Source of the DNA: Rheinheimera sp.
GTDB lineage: Bacteria; Pseudomonadota; Gammaproteobacteria; Enterobacterales; Alteromonadaceae
Length of the DNA: 10,000 nt
Direction: 5' to 3'
Assembly (NCBI RefSeq): GCF_020217005.1
Contig: NZ_JAIWOI010000164.1
Span: 1 to 10,000 of the forward strand
Made by a program: the position numbers and the translations under genes. The notes under the pieces were generated by a model that ran no database searches, was not told the DNA's origin, and was given only the letters and a program-made list of their open reading frames with translations. Of the stretch, positions 1 through 6,747 are shown one piece after another (positions within the stretch are counted from its first letter, which is position 1; every line of letters starts with the position of its first letter).

Positions 1-1
1 G

Positions 2-97
2 TTATTTGATTTACGGCACTGGATACAAAGCGGATCAGCACAGGAAGTCTTCGCCAAATTTGTTTTTTTTCGTTACTATCCGCTCAAGTTCCTTTAA
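2..97 (+). CDS. 3' end of an unidentified upstream gene (partial)
   Basis: This frame is open from the left edge to a TAA at 95-97 and encodes about 31 C-terminal residues, with the readable pieces LFDLRHWIQSG and FRYYPLKFL. The mix of charged and aromatic residues looks like a normal protein tail, and the next gene's ATG follows the stop directly. Another frame is also open over this stretch but reads less like protein. The fragment is too short to name. In E. coli the tRNA(Met) cytidine acetyltransferase gene tmcA lies near dapE, so a TmcA tail is a context-only guess. A run of eight T at 63-70 lies inside the frame. Confidence 0.5.
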   Translation, partial: LFDLRHWIQSGSAQEVFAKFVFFRYYPLKFL

Positions 98-625
98 ATG
101 TTTTTACCCATGTCCAGCCATTTTAGTCAGTTGCAGTGGCACACCAGCCTGGATCCGTTATTAAAATTAAGGGTGAGAAGTCCGGTGGACGCCTTCAGTT
201 ACAACCGTTTGGCAAGCAGTGATGCATTGATGGCTTCAGGCTTGCAAGGCGACGGCCTTTGGCTTGAACTACGGGGTACTACTGTATTCAGTCCTTTTGC
301 TGGCTCTTTTAGCAGAAAAAACCATACCGGCCAGCATCTGCAGTTTATGCATTCCAACGGCTTAAAACTGGTGGTAGATTTCCCACTGTATTGCCAATCT
401 AAACATGGCTTAGGCTTTCATTGGCTGGTTGGTGAACAAGCTTTGGTTCAGGCGGGTCAACCGATACTCCATTATGATAAAGCCCTGTTAAGCCAGGCGG
501 ATCAGAGCTTTGGAATATTGTTACGGGTTGCTCCTCACTCCAGAATTCATAGTATTCACTGCCGAACGGGTTATCATCAGGCGTTACAGGATGACTTGTT
601 GGCTATTCAATTGGTTAGCGCTTAG
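98..625 (+). CDS. EIIA-Glc-like (PTS_EIIA_1 fold) protein lacking the phospho-histidines
   Basis: This 175-residue protein aligns by eye with the glucose-specific PTS component EIIA (Crr) along nearly its whole length. Landmarks in order are SPVDAFSYN (about 28-36), GDGLWLEL (51-58), VFSPFAGSF (63-71), SNGLKLVVDF (86-95), GLGFHWLVGEQALVQAGQPIL (split around 104-124, matching the G-F..EGQ.V..GD..I segment) and a C-terminal strand near 139-146. In the family two histidines carry out phosphotransfer. In my alignment the first is Q79 (His80 is next to it) and the second is D94, so classical phosphotransfer looks lost. There is no signal peptide or membrane segment. ATG at 98 abuts the previous stop; ATG at 110 is an alternative start and neither has a strong ribosome site. 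It sits just upstream of yffB-dapE and may be cotranscribed with them. A regulatory or scaffold role is possible but not shown. The family call is fairly sure and the function is not. Confidence 0.72.
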   Translation: MFLPMSSHFSQLQWHTSLDPLLKLRVRSPVDAFSYNRLASSDALMASGLQGDGLWLELRGTTVFSPFAGSFSRKNHTGQHLQFMHSNGLKLVVDFPLYCQSKHGLGFHWLVGEQALVQAGQPILHYDKALLSQADQSFGILLRVAPHSRIHSIHCRTGYHQALQDDLLAIQLVSA

Positions 626-638
626 GATTACTTTATTT

Positions 639-992
639 ATGACTCGGATCTATGGCATTAAAAATTGTGACACTATTAAAAAAGCCCGTAAATGGCTGGA
701 ACAGCAGCAACTGCCGCATCAGTATATAGATTATCGTCAGGACGGTGTCAGTGCTGAACTATTAGCTCAGTTTATGCAGCAATTGAGCTGGCAGCAGCTA
801 CTCAACACCAAAGGCACCACCTATAGAGCATTGCCTGAGGCTGACAAACAGGATTTGACCACAGAAAAAGCTGTGCAACTGATGTTAGCCCAACCTGCCC
901 TCATCAAAAGACCTATTCTGGAGCACAATGGCAACTACCACCTTGGTTTTTCAGAATCACAGTATCAAACATTATTTGGGACTTCCGCATGA
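639..992 (+). CDS. yffB: Spx/ArsC-like protein of the YffB family
   Basis: This 117-residue thioredoxin-fold protein of the ArsC/Spx superfamily has the YffB signature [16 protein letters not shown] at 6-21. Its single N-terminal cysteine is C10, and the LIKRPIL segment at 89-95 contains the conserved arginine (R91). It lacks the CXXC pair of Spx and the several cysteines of arsenate reductases, so it should not be called an arsenate reductase. For the Pseudomonas YffB relative a glutathione-dependent thiol reductase role has been proposed. The start at 639 is chosen because the family begins [12 protein letters not shown]; the open frame extends upstream only as overlap with the preceding gene. 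An AGGA at 624-627 overlaps the previous stop. Its end overlaps the dapE start (ATGA), indicating coupling, and yffB next to dapE is conserved in E. coli. Confidence 0.92.
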   Translation: MTRIYGIKNCDTIKKARKWLEQQQLPHQYIDYRQDGVSAELLAQFMQQLSWQQLLNTKGTTYRALPEADKQDLTTEKAVQLMLAQPALIKRPILEHNGNYHLGFSESQYQTLFGTSA

Positions 993-2122
993 GCACAGCA
1001 GTACTAGATCTGACCAAAGATTTAATCAGCCGCCAGTCGGTTACTCCTGAAGATGCTGGCTGCCAGCAATTGATGGCACAACGGCTGGAAGCTTTGGGTT
1101 TTACTATTGAGTCGATGTTTTTTGAAGACACCTTGAATTTATGGGCACGTAAAGGCCAGGGCAAACCCTTGTTTTGTTTTGCAGGTCACACCGACGTCGT
1201 GCCAACAGGTCCTTTGGAGCAATGGACCAGCCCACCTTTTGAACCCGAAATCCGTGATGGCATGCTCTATGGACGCGGTACAGCGGATATGAAAGGCAGT
1301 CTGGCCGCTATGGTGGTTGCTACCGAGCGTTTTTTGGCAACGAACCCGGAACTTACCGGTGATATAGCTTTTTTAATTACCAGTGATGAAGAAGGCCCTT
1401 TTATCAATGGCACCAAAAGGGTGATTGAAGTACTGGAAAGTCGCAATGAAAAAATTAAGTGGTGTTTAGTCGGCGAACCTTCCAGCACCAGTAAACTGGG
1501 GGACGTGATTAAAAATGGCCGCCGTGGTTCATTAACAGGTTATCTGACGGTCAAAGGCATTCAGGGCCATGTGGCTTATCCCCATCTGGTGGATAATCCT
1601 ATTCATAAAGCTGCACCTGCGCTAGCTGAATTAGCCCAAACCGTGTGGGATCAGGGTAATGCCTACTTCCCGGCCACCAGTTTTCAGATTTCAAACATTC
1701 ACGCCGGCACAGGCGCCACCAATGTGGTGCCGGGTGATGTACAACTGACTTTTAACTTCCGTTACAGCACCGAAGTGACCGCAGAGCAGTTGCAGCAAAG
1801 AGTGCTGGCGATTTTAGACAAACACGGCCTGAACTACAGCATCGACTGGATCCTCAATGGTCTGCCTTTCCTGACCGATAGTGGTGAATTAGTAGCAGCT
1901 GCTGTGCAGGCGGTACAAAAGGTCAAAGGTTATGCGCCTTCACTGGAAACCACAGGCGGCACCTCAGATGGCCGTTTTATTGCGCCTACCGGTGCTCAGG
2001 TGCTGGAGTTAGGGCCTTGTAACGGCACTATTCATAAAATCAATGAATGTGTGGCTGTGGCAGATTTAGAGCCTTTAGCCGATATGTATCAACATATATT
2101 ACAGCAACTGGTCGCGAAATGA
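989..2122 (+). CDS. dapE: succinyl-diaminopimelate desuccinylase DapE
   Basis: This 377-residue M20-family metalloenzyme hydrolyses N-succinyl-LL-2,6-diaminopimelate to LL-diaminopimelate and succinate, in the cytoplasmic pathway to meso-diaminopimelate (peptidoglycan) and lysine. The di-zinc site is fully visible: H67 in [12 protein letters not shown]100 in [10 protein letters not shown]134/E135 in TSDEEG (general base and zinc ligand), E163 in VGEPSS and H349 in NGTIHKINE. The dimerisation lid lies at about 180-290, with the conserved GRRGSL and GHVAYPHL segments. The length matches the usual 375-380. The ATG at 989 shares four bases with the yffB stop, and the gene's own TGA overlaps the next ATG, so three genes are translationally chained. 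Identification is nearly certain. Confidence 0.98.
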   Translation: MSTAVLDLTKDLISRQSVTPEDAGCQQLMAQRLEALGFTIESMFFEDTLNLWARKGQGKPLFCFAGHTDVVPTGPLEQWTSPPFEPEIRDGMLYGRGTADMKGSLAAMVVATERFLATNPELTGDIAFLITSDEEGPFINGTKRVIEVLESRNEKIKWCLVGEPSSTSKLGDVIKNGRRGSLTGYLTVKGIQGHVAYPHLVDNPIHKAAPALAELAQTVWDQGNAYFPATSFQISNIHAGTGATNVVPGDVQLTFNFRYSTEVTAEQLQQRVLAILDKHGLNYSIDWILNGLPFLTDSGELVAAAVQAVQKVKGYAPSLETTGGTSDGRFIAPTGAQVLELGPCNGTIHKINECVAVADLEPLADMYQHILQQLVAK

Positions 2123-2793
2123 GTCTGGCCCGGCACCTGACAGGTTTTGATGAAACTGCGCTGGTTGAACTGGAGCAGCGTCATCGCTTATTACCGGACG
2201 TCAAAGCAGCCTATCAGCGAATGAAACAGGCTGCTGCTTTGGATGGTATTGAGTTAGCTCTGGTGTCATCGTACCGCTCTTTCTCTCAGCAAGCCCGGAT
2301 ATGGACTGCCAAGTACACAGGACAACGCCCTGTCTATAACAAAGCACAACAGCAAGTGGATATCCATACTTTAAATGGCTTCGCAAAAATTGAAGCCATT
2401 TTGCTGTATTCCGCTTTACCTGGTGCTAGTCGCCATCATTGGGGCACGGATTTGGATCTGTTTGACAAAGCCGCAGTGGCTGAGAATTATCAGGTGCAGT
2501 TACTGGATGCTGAATATCAGAGCGGCGGGCCTTTTTATGCATTGGATCAGTGGTTAAGCCAACATGCGGCACAGTTTGGCTTTTTCCGTCCTTATCAGCG
2601 CGATCAGGGTGGAGTCGCCAAAGAAGCCTGGCATTTGAGTTACCGTCCTTTGGCGGAAGGCTATTTAAATAGCTTCGACGAGGCTATGCTGTCTGATGCC
2701 ATAGCCCAAAGTGAACTGCCGGACAAAACTCTACTACTTGAGCATATACCGCTGATTTTTAAGCGTTATGTTTGCACTATTTGTAAGGACTAA
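2119..2793 (+). CDS. M15 family (VanY-like) D,D-carboxypeptidase-type metallopeptidase, no signal peptide
   Basis: This 224-residue zinc peptidase has the M15B/VanY motif SxHxxGxxxD at 104-113 (S104, H106, G109, D113) and a second motif at 169-172, EAWH, giving catalytic E169 and zinc ligand H172. SSYRSFSQQ at 50-58 matches the conserved substrate-side YRS region. Family members remove or cleave D-Ala-containing peptidoglycan peptides. The N-terminus is charged and has no hydrophobic segment, so no export signal is visible. The start at 2119 gives an ATGA overlap with dapE; a longer reading from 2047 would only be dapE overlap. The C-terminus ends with a CTIC pair (C219, C222) of unknown meaning. 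Coupling to dapE suggests a cell-wall precursor or recycling role, which is inference. The true substrate is unknown. Confidence 0.88.
   Translation: MSLARHLTGFDETALVELEQRHRLLPDVKAAYQRMKQAAALDGIELALVSSYRSFSQQARIWTAKYTGQRPVYNKAQQQVDIHTLNGFAKIEAILLYSALPGASRHHWGTDLDLFDKAAVAENYQVQLLDAEYQSGGPFYALDQWLSQHAAQFGFFRPYQRDQGGVAKEAWHLSYRPLAEGYLNSFDEAMLSDAIAQSELPDKTLLLEHIPLIFKRYVCTICKD
2785..2789 (+). promoter_or_regulatory. ribosome binding site of the small membrane protein gene
   Basis: AAGGA lies within the last codons of the M15 peptidase gene, six bases before the ATG at 2796. It is a stronger site than those of the two preceding genes and supports real translation of the small downstream gene. Confidence 0.6.
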
Positions 2794-2795
2794 CC

Positions 2796-3050
2796 ATGAC
2801 AGCAAGCTTCTGGTGGATTTTAGTAGTAGCGCTTGGAATTATTCTCGGTAATTTGTGGCTCATTCGCCGCAGCAAAGGGCCGGATGCCAAAGCCAAAACA
2901 GAAGTCAGTCAGAAAAAAAGCACTGAAGGTGGAGTCACAGGTTCAGTAGTCGCCAGCTCTGGCACAGACGCCAGTCGGATTAAACAAGTGGATACCGACC
3001 ACCACAACACGTCAGATGGCGGATCTGACGGCGGCAGTGGCGGTGACTAA
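2796..3050 (+). CDS. small single-pass membrane protein, DUF2897/YpfN-like, with Gly/Ser/Asp tail
   Basis: This 84-residue protein has one N-terminal membrane helix (about 5-24), which contains WWILV and a GN pair, followed by a basic stop-transfer segment RRSKG. A long polar tail ends in a low-complexity run of Asp, Gly and Ser (about 72-84). The N-terminal helix with GN and a basic end resembles DUF2897 proteins. The WWILV start and the position downstream of dapE also recall E. coli YpfN, another single-helix protein. Function is unknown in both families. The N-in topology with a cytoplasmic tail follows the positive-inside rule and is inferred. The start is two bases after the previous stop and has a good ribosome site. 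The gene ends three bases from the convergent yejK stop, leaving no room for a separate terminator. Confidence 0.75.
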   Translation: MTASFWWILVVALGIILGNLWLIRRSKGPDAKAKTEVSQKKSTEGGVTGSVVASSGTDASRIKQVDTDHHNTSDGGSDGGSGGD

Positions 3051-3053
3051 GGC

Positions 3054-4088
3054 TTAGCCCTTGTTATCGAAGCTGGAAAAACCTTTTAAAAAGCGTTGTA
3101 GCTGGTCTTTTAAGTTGGGTGGAACCCCCTGAATAATCAGCAGATCTTTGTCCATATCGTAACGGATCCGTTCGCCCAAATGCTTTTGCTCAAAGCTGAT
3201 ACTGACGCCACCGCCAGCGCCTGAAAACTTCACCAGGGTTTTTAACTCTTTCACATCGACAGGAAACTGCTCTGGTACTTCAATATTCTGCTCCGCACAA
3301 TAGTCAGTAAAAGCGCGGGCATCGCTGCTGTCGATGGTGGCTGACAGTTCCTGCAAATGCACATCCAGACCTTGTTTGCTTTGCTCCTCGCAGTATTCAT
3401 AGACTTGCTTGCGTACGGCAGACTTTTCGCTGGCATCGTAATCCGAGGCCGATAAATACTCTTCGACAGAAGCCAGCACTACTTTACTTTGCTCTTTCGC
3501 CACTATACCTTCGGCGCAACCTAAGAAGTCGAGGAAAAAGTCGGCGACTTTGCGACCTGCTCTGCCACGAATAAAAGAGATGTATTTGTTTTGCTCCGGG
3601 CTGGTTTGGTATTCGGTTAAATCGATACGGGCGGCCAGTTGCATCCGGGCTATATCCAGATGCTGATCAGTGGACAGCAATAAGTCCGGTGTCACACTAA
3701 AGTGATCTTTACTGCCCAATAATGTCACCAACACATACTCCGTAGCCAGATAACGGTAATGACACAGCATAAAATAGCCAGTTTCCTGAATTTGATGCTG
3801 CACCAGTTGCACTACTAATTGACTGGTTGCTTGTTCGGCCAGTTGCAAAAAACTGCGTTCCTGAGCTTGCCACTGCGCCAGTGGCAAAGCCATTCTGTCC
3901 TGTAAATCATCGGAAAAAGTGGCATAACCTTTGGCCGGTTTGCCATTGTAGGCTAAATGCAGTTGCTCAATTAAATGCGCCACAGATTGTGATACTGGCA
4001 CCAACTCCTGACGAAACTGCGCCTGTAACTGCTCACTTTCCGTACTTTCGATAAAATTTATTGCCAGATGCAACACATCGACGGACAT
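3054..4088 (-). CDS. yejK: nucleoid-associated protein YejK (NdpA)
   Basis: This 344-residue protein is colinear by eye with E. coli YejK (335 residues). Shared segments include the MSVD start, CHYRYLATEYVLV at 109-121, LDI and ARIDLTE (144-159), GRAGRKVADFFLDFLG at 175-190, a GAGGG stretch at 290-294 and PPNLKDQLQR at 323-332. YejK is a DNA-associated protein of the nucleoid and has been reported to act with topoisomerase IV; no enzyme activity is known. The start is supported by the family N-terminus and by an AGGA a short distance upstream on the minus strand. It is divergent from yejL-yejM, the same arrangement as in enterobacteria, and convergent with the small membrane gene, with only three bases between their ends. 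Confidence 0.96.
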   Translation of the reverse strand: MSVDVLHLAINFIESTESEQLQAQFRQELVPVSQSVAHLIEQLHLAYNGKPAKGYATFSDDLQDRMALPLAQWQAQERSFLQLAEQATSQLVVQLVQHQIQETGYFMLCHYRYLATEYVLVTLLGSKDHFSVTPDLLLSTDQHLDIARMQLAARIDLTEYQTSPEQNKYISFIRGRAGRKVADFFLDFLGCAEGIVAKEQSKVVLASVEEYLSASDYDASEKSAVRKQVYEYCEEQSKQGLDVHLQELSATIDSSDARAFTDYCAEQNIEVPEQFPVDVKELKTLVKFSGAGGGVSISFEQKHLGERIRYDMDKDLLIIQGVPPNLKDQLQRFLKGFSSFDNKG

Positions 4089-4113
4089 ATATTTTCCTGT
4101 TCTTCGCTAATTC

Positions 4114-4122
4114 TGCTAGTAT
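4114..4122 (+). promoter_or_regulatory. candidate extended -10 promoter for yejL-yejM
   Basis: The 71-base divergent gap between yejK and yejL contains TGCTAGTAT, a TGn extended -10 followed by a four-of-six -10 hexamer (4117-4122), about 38 bases before the yejL ATG. The -35 region near 4094-4099 is weak, which fits an extended -10 promoter. It is a motif match only. The yejK promoter must lie in or near the same gap on the other strand, but I do not see a clear one. Confidence 0.35.
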
Positions 4123-4159
4123 TCCCCGCTGTTCCATTTTATTTCGAGCAGAGACCTTC

Positions 4160-4384
4160 ATGCCTATTGTATCAAAGTATTCGACCGACCAAATTGAAAA
4201 GATCGTAAACAGTATTCTCGATCAGTTACGCTTACAAGACGCCAGTACGGAATTGAGTCTGATGTGCTTAGGCAACACCATCAGCCATATCATTAACACC
4301 AGTGTCCCGGCTGCTCAACGTTTAGATGTGGCCAATCATTTTGGCCAGGCGCTGAAAGACGCCGTTAACAGCAAGAAACAATAA
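4160..4384 (+). CDS. yejL: YejL family protein (DUF1414)
   Basis: This 74-residue protein matches E. coli YejL (75 residues): an MP-IS/VSKYS start, TELSLMCLGN at 34-43, and INTSVPAAQR at 48-57 followed by ANHFGQAL. Function is unknown. The family is found almost always directly upstream of yejM, as here, with four bases between stop and the next ATG. The longer open frame back to 4061 is rejected because the family start is at 4160, which has a purine-rich GAGA upstream. It is probably cotranscribed with yejM. Confidence 0.94.
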   Translation: MPIVSKYSTDQIEKIVNSILDQLRLQDASTELSLMCLGNTISHIINTSVPAAQRLDVANHFGQALKDAVNSKKQ

Positions 4385-4388
4385 CTCT

Positions 4389-5894
4389 ATGGTGTTGGAA
4401 CAAAACCTGTCATTAGTCAATAAAGTAAACCGCCTGCTGAATTGGGGGCACTGGTTTACTTTTTTTAATATCCTGTTGGCACTGCTAATCACTGCAGCCT
4501 ACTGGTGGGCAGAACCATTGCCACAAAGTGTCACAGGCTGGTTTTATCTGCTGACCACCTGGTTGGGGCACACCGCTTTTTTATGTTTCCTGTTTTTTAT
4601 TCTGACGATCTTCCCCGTTACCCTTATTTTTCCTTATCAGCGTCATGTACGCGGTATAGCTGCAGTCTTAGCTACAGTTGGTCTGGTTGCACTAATTTTT
4701 GATGCTTATGTATATCAGGCGCTTGGGTACCATGTTGGCAGCGCATCCAGCGAACAAACTATTGATTTACTGCGCCAGCAAGTTGTCACTAACCTGCGTA
4801 ATTTTATTCTGATCACCAGTGTGGTCGCAGCGTTGTTATTGGCGATAGAGTTAGTTCTGAGTAACTTATGCTGGAAAAAAGTACCACGGCTGCAAGCCTC
4901 TGGTGTGGGCCAACCCGCACTTTATGTGTTTTTGGGCTGCTTTGTTGCCAGCCACAGTTTACATATCTGGGCTGACGCTCAGTTAGAACTGGATGTGTTA
5001 AAACAGGATAATGTTTTACCTTTTACTTATCCCGCCACCGCTAATACGTTCTTAGCCAAATACAATGTGCTGGATTTATCCAGATTAAAAGAAAGCAAAG
5101 CTGAGCAGCTGCAACGGCCAACCAATTGGCGTGAGCCAGCCGCCTTGCAATGCACCAGCCAGCAGGTTGAACCTTTAACTGTACTGATCCTGCCAGCTTT
5201 GTCGGCAACAGATACAGAACTGTTGCTGCAACACAACTTTAAGGCACATCAGCAACATTTTGCCCCTGTTGAGACTCAAAGTGCATTGCTGAATTTGCTG
5301 TATGGCAGCATGCAACTGAAAAAGGATATGGTTTCCGCTTTGCAACAAGCGCCCAATTGGATGGAACAGTTACCGGCAGGAACTTTAAGTATCAGTGCCA
5401 GCAACACCGAATTTCAAAAACTTTTGCCCTGGATCCCCTTGACGGAAAACTCTGCCGTACCGGTTAAAGTAAAATTCAGCCTCGATTTGAGTTCAGAATT
5501 AGCGACAATTAATGCAGAGCCTAGCCTGATATTGACGATAAAAGCTGCAGAATCGCAATTTGATCTGGCTCCAGCGCAGCTTTACAGCAATTGGCCAGCC
5601 TTAAATAAAGTCATCTCAGACACAGTGACCCAGCATCTGGATCTGGTCCCAACCCTGTTGGCACAGATAGGTTGTCATAGCAACTGGCCCGGTGATAACT
5701 GGTTTAAGCCTTCAGCTTATCCTAAGCTGAATTTATTACCTCACCAGATGGTCAGCTTTAAAAAAGACAAAATGATTCTGGTGCGTGACGATGGTAGTTA
5801 TGGCGTATGGTCCGCAGGTACTTTGGTGCCACTGAACGAGAAACTGGATATCCCACAACTGACCGATGCATTAAAACGAGTGCAACAGCACTAG
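4389..5894 (+). CDS. yejM: YejM/PbgA/LapC-type inner-membrane protein with reduced sulfatase-like domain
   Basis: This 501-residue protein has five predicted helices at about 19-40, 55-80, 89-109, 139-160 and 177-194 (DUF3413), then a linker and a periplasmic domain. In E. coli, YejM (586 residues) senses LPS at the periplasmic face and controls LpxC turnover through LapB. WGHWFTFFNILLAL at 19-32, ASHSLHIWADA at 187-197 and YPATANTFLAKYNVLD at 214-229 align closely with it. The lipid-A-binding arginine pair of the E. coli linker (R215/R216) corresponds to N219/T220. The periplasmic part keeps the outline of the fold (TVLIL at 264-268, LLYGS at 303-307, NWP at 401-403, QHLDLVPTLL at 415-424), but the segment between LLYGS and NWP is about 85 residues shorter than the E. 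coli equivalent, and the first sulfatase metal-ligand aspartate position appears as Ala. The frame is intact with no sign of a frameshift. A terminator follows nine bases after the stop. Confidence 0.9.
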   Translation: MVLEQNLSLVNKVNRLLNWGHWFTFFNILLALLITAAYWWAEPLPQSVTGWFYLLTTWLGHTAFLCFLFFILTIFPVTLIFPYQRHVRGIAAVLATVGLVALIFDAYVYQALGYHVGSASSEQTIDLLRQQVVTNLRNFILITSVVAALLLAIELVLSNLCWKKVPRLQASGVGQPALYVFLGCFVASHSLHIWADAQLELDVLKQDNVLPFTYPATANTFLAKYNVLDLSRLKESKAEQLQRPTNWREPAALQCTSQQVEPLTVLILPALSATDTELLLQHNFKAHQQHFAPVETQSALLNLLYGSMQLKKDMVSALQQAPNWMEQLPAGTLSISASNTEFQKLLPWIPLTENSAVPVKVKFSLDLSSELATINAEPSLILTIKAAESQFDLAPAQLYSNWPALNKVISDTVTQHLDLVPTLLAQIGCHSNWPGDNWFKPSAYPKLNLLPHQMVSFKKDKMILVRDDGSYGVWSAGTLVPLNEKLDIPQLTDALKRVQQH

Positions 5895-5902
5895 AACCAT
5901 AT

Positions 5903-5930
5903 AAAAAAACCACCGCCAGGTGGTTTTTTT
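5903..5930. terminator. bidirectional rho-independent terminator between yejM and the convergent unknown gene
   Basis: A perfect hairpin has stem CCACC (5910-5914) and GGTGG (5919-5923) around a GCCA loop, flanked by seven A (5903-5909) and seven T (5924-5930). It can stop transcription in both directions. It ends yejL-yejM on the plus strand. On the minus strand it begins exactly at the stop codon (5929-5931) of the 99-residue gene, whose TAA overlaps the T run. Confidence 0.95.
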
Positions 5931-6228
5931 ATTGCAAGGACTTAGGCGCTTTGAGGATCCGGTTCCGTTTTCCCTGTAACTCCAGCTCTGCCAGATGAAA
6001 TAAATTGGTAAAGACCAAAGGCGGAGCTTCCCGCTGAAAAGTCTCGACAAAGGCAATGGCAGCCTCTGCTATCAGTTGATTCACCTTCTGATCATACAAA
6101 GAGTAGCCATCATAACTGTAGGGTTCGTCCAATTCAGCCAACTGATACTCCTTCTGCTTCCGCATAAACCAGTTGATTAAAAACTCGTACTCTTTCACAT
6201 CTAAAAGTTCGCGACAATCCAACCCCAT
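5929..6228 (-). CDS. conserved-looking protein of unknown function, coupled to the DCC-family gene
   Basis: This 99-residue soluble protein does not belong to a family I recognise. It is rich in Glu, Leu and aromatic residues and looks mainly helical, with amphipathic stretches at about 12-30 and 47-66, a tyrosine-rich piece around 37-46 (PYSYDGYSLY) and a basic C-terminus (GKRNRILKAPK). It has no signal peptide, membrane segment or metal motif. It is likely a real gene: its ATG shares one base with the TGA of the upstream DCC-family gene (TGATG on the minus strand), a GGAG ribosome site lies at 6237-6240, and its stop runs straight into a terminator. The pairing suggests work with the DCC protein, but that is inference. 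Confidence 0.7.
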   Translation of the reverse strand: MGLDCRELLDVKEYEFLINWFMRKQKEYQLAELDEPYSYDGYSLYDQKVNQLIAEAAIAFVETFQREAPPLVFTNLFHLAELELQGKRNRILKAPKSLQ

Positions 6229-6596
6229 CAGGGTTTCTCCTTTAATTGCACCCAGCGCTGAAGGTGCGGCCTTAATTTTAAAAACACCCTATAAAGCCGG
6301 TCTGCACACCAGGTAACAGGCGGTATTCTCAGAAACAGACCCAGCATACGCCAATAGACAAACTGAGACCAGAGCATGCCAAAAGCCGCAGCACCTTGGT
6401 AATAATGCCGTCCATCCACCCGCACATGCATACGCGCCAGCGCACTGCATCTGTCCAGTCCTTGTGGCAACTCTGCGTTTGAGTCGGTCAAATCCAACCA
6501 GGTCACAGGTACCCGACTTTTCAAAGCACGAAAATAGTTAATCTCCCGGCGGCACAAAGGACAGCCACCGTCATAAAAAACTTCAAGTGAATTCAT
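6228..6596 (-). CDS. DCC family (DUF393) thiol-disulfide oxidoreductase-like protein
   Basis: This 122-residue protein begins with the DCC family signature YDGGCPLCRREI at 8-19, giving D9, C12 and C15 in a CXXC arrangement at the start of a thioredoxin-like fold. The family name comes from this conserved Asp and Cys pair. Later conserved features are AAAFGMLW at 69-76 and the RIPPVTWCADRLYRVF run at 90-105. The length is usual for the family. Biological substrates are not well established; a redox role is inferred from the CXXC. The start has AGGAG six bases upstream on the minus strand. It heads a two-gene unit ended by the terminator at 5903-5930 and is divergent from the DUF2061 gene. Confidence 0.92.
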   Translation of the reverse strand: MNSLEVFYDGGCPLCRREINYFRALKSRVPVTWLDLTDSNAELPQGLDRCSALARMHVRVDGRHYYQGAAAFGMLWSQFVYWRMLGLFLRIPPVTWCADRLYRVFLKLRPHLQRWVQLKEKP

Positions 6597-6747
6597 GTTT
6601 TGCTCCTGTTCGCCTGCTCTTTACGTTCCCAGTTGGGCTCAGGATCTGTTATGCAGGAAAAACGATAGCAGTGATTGGATTAATTCGTTTTCGCCAAAAA
6701 ACAGCTCAGGCTAAACTCGTTAAAAATTCCGACTGCTGGATCGTATC
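6597..6747. promoter_or_regulatory. divergent intergenic region (DCC gene / DUF2061 gene)
   Basis: These 151 bases separate two divergent starts, so both promoters should lie here. The ribosome site of the DCC gene is at about 6603-6607 (AGGAG on the minus strand). On the plus strand only a weak -10-like TAAACT near 6713-6718 is visible. I see no convincing operator palindrome or terminator. Confidence 0.4.

Noticed and set aside
61..70. T-rich run as a terminator
   Set aside because: There is no stable stem before the run of T, and it lies inside an open frame.
510..638. Upstream extension of yffB
   Set aside because: It only overlaps the EIIA-like gene; the family starts at the [12 protein letters not shown] methionine at 639.
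639..992. Arsenate reductase function for the ArsC-like protein
   Set aside because: It has only one N-terminal cysteine in the YffB context and no arsenic-resistance genes nearby.
913..1488. Minus-strand open frames inside dapE (913-1164 and 1267-1488)
   Set aside because: They are antisense to a clearly conserved enzyme and their translations show no family features.
3051..3059. Short palindrome GGCTTAGCC between the convergent small membrane gene and yejK
   Set aside because: The arms are four bases with a one-base centre, which cannot form a hairpin, and there is no T tract.
5807..6056. Open frames running across the terminator (5807-5998 plus, 5871-6056 minus)
   Set aside because: Both read through the hairpin and its A/T tracts and overlap real genes in other frames; the translations contain Lys/Phe runs from the terminator.
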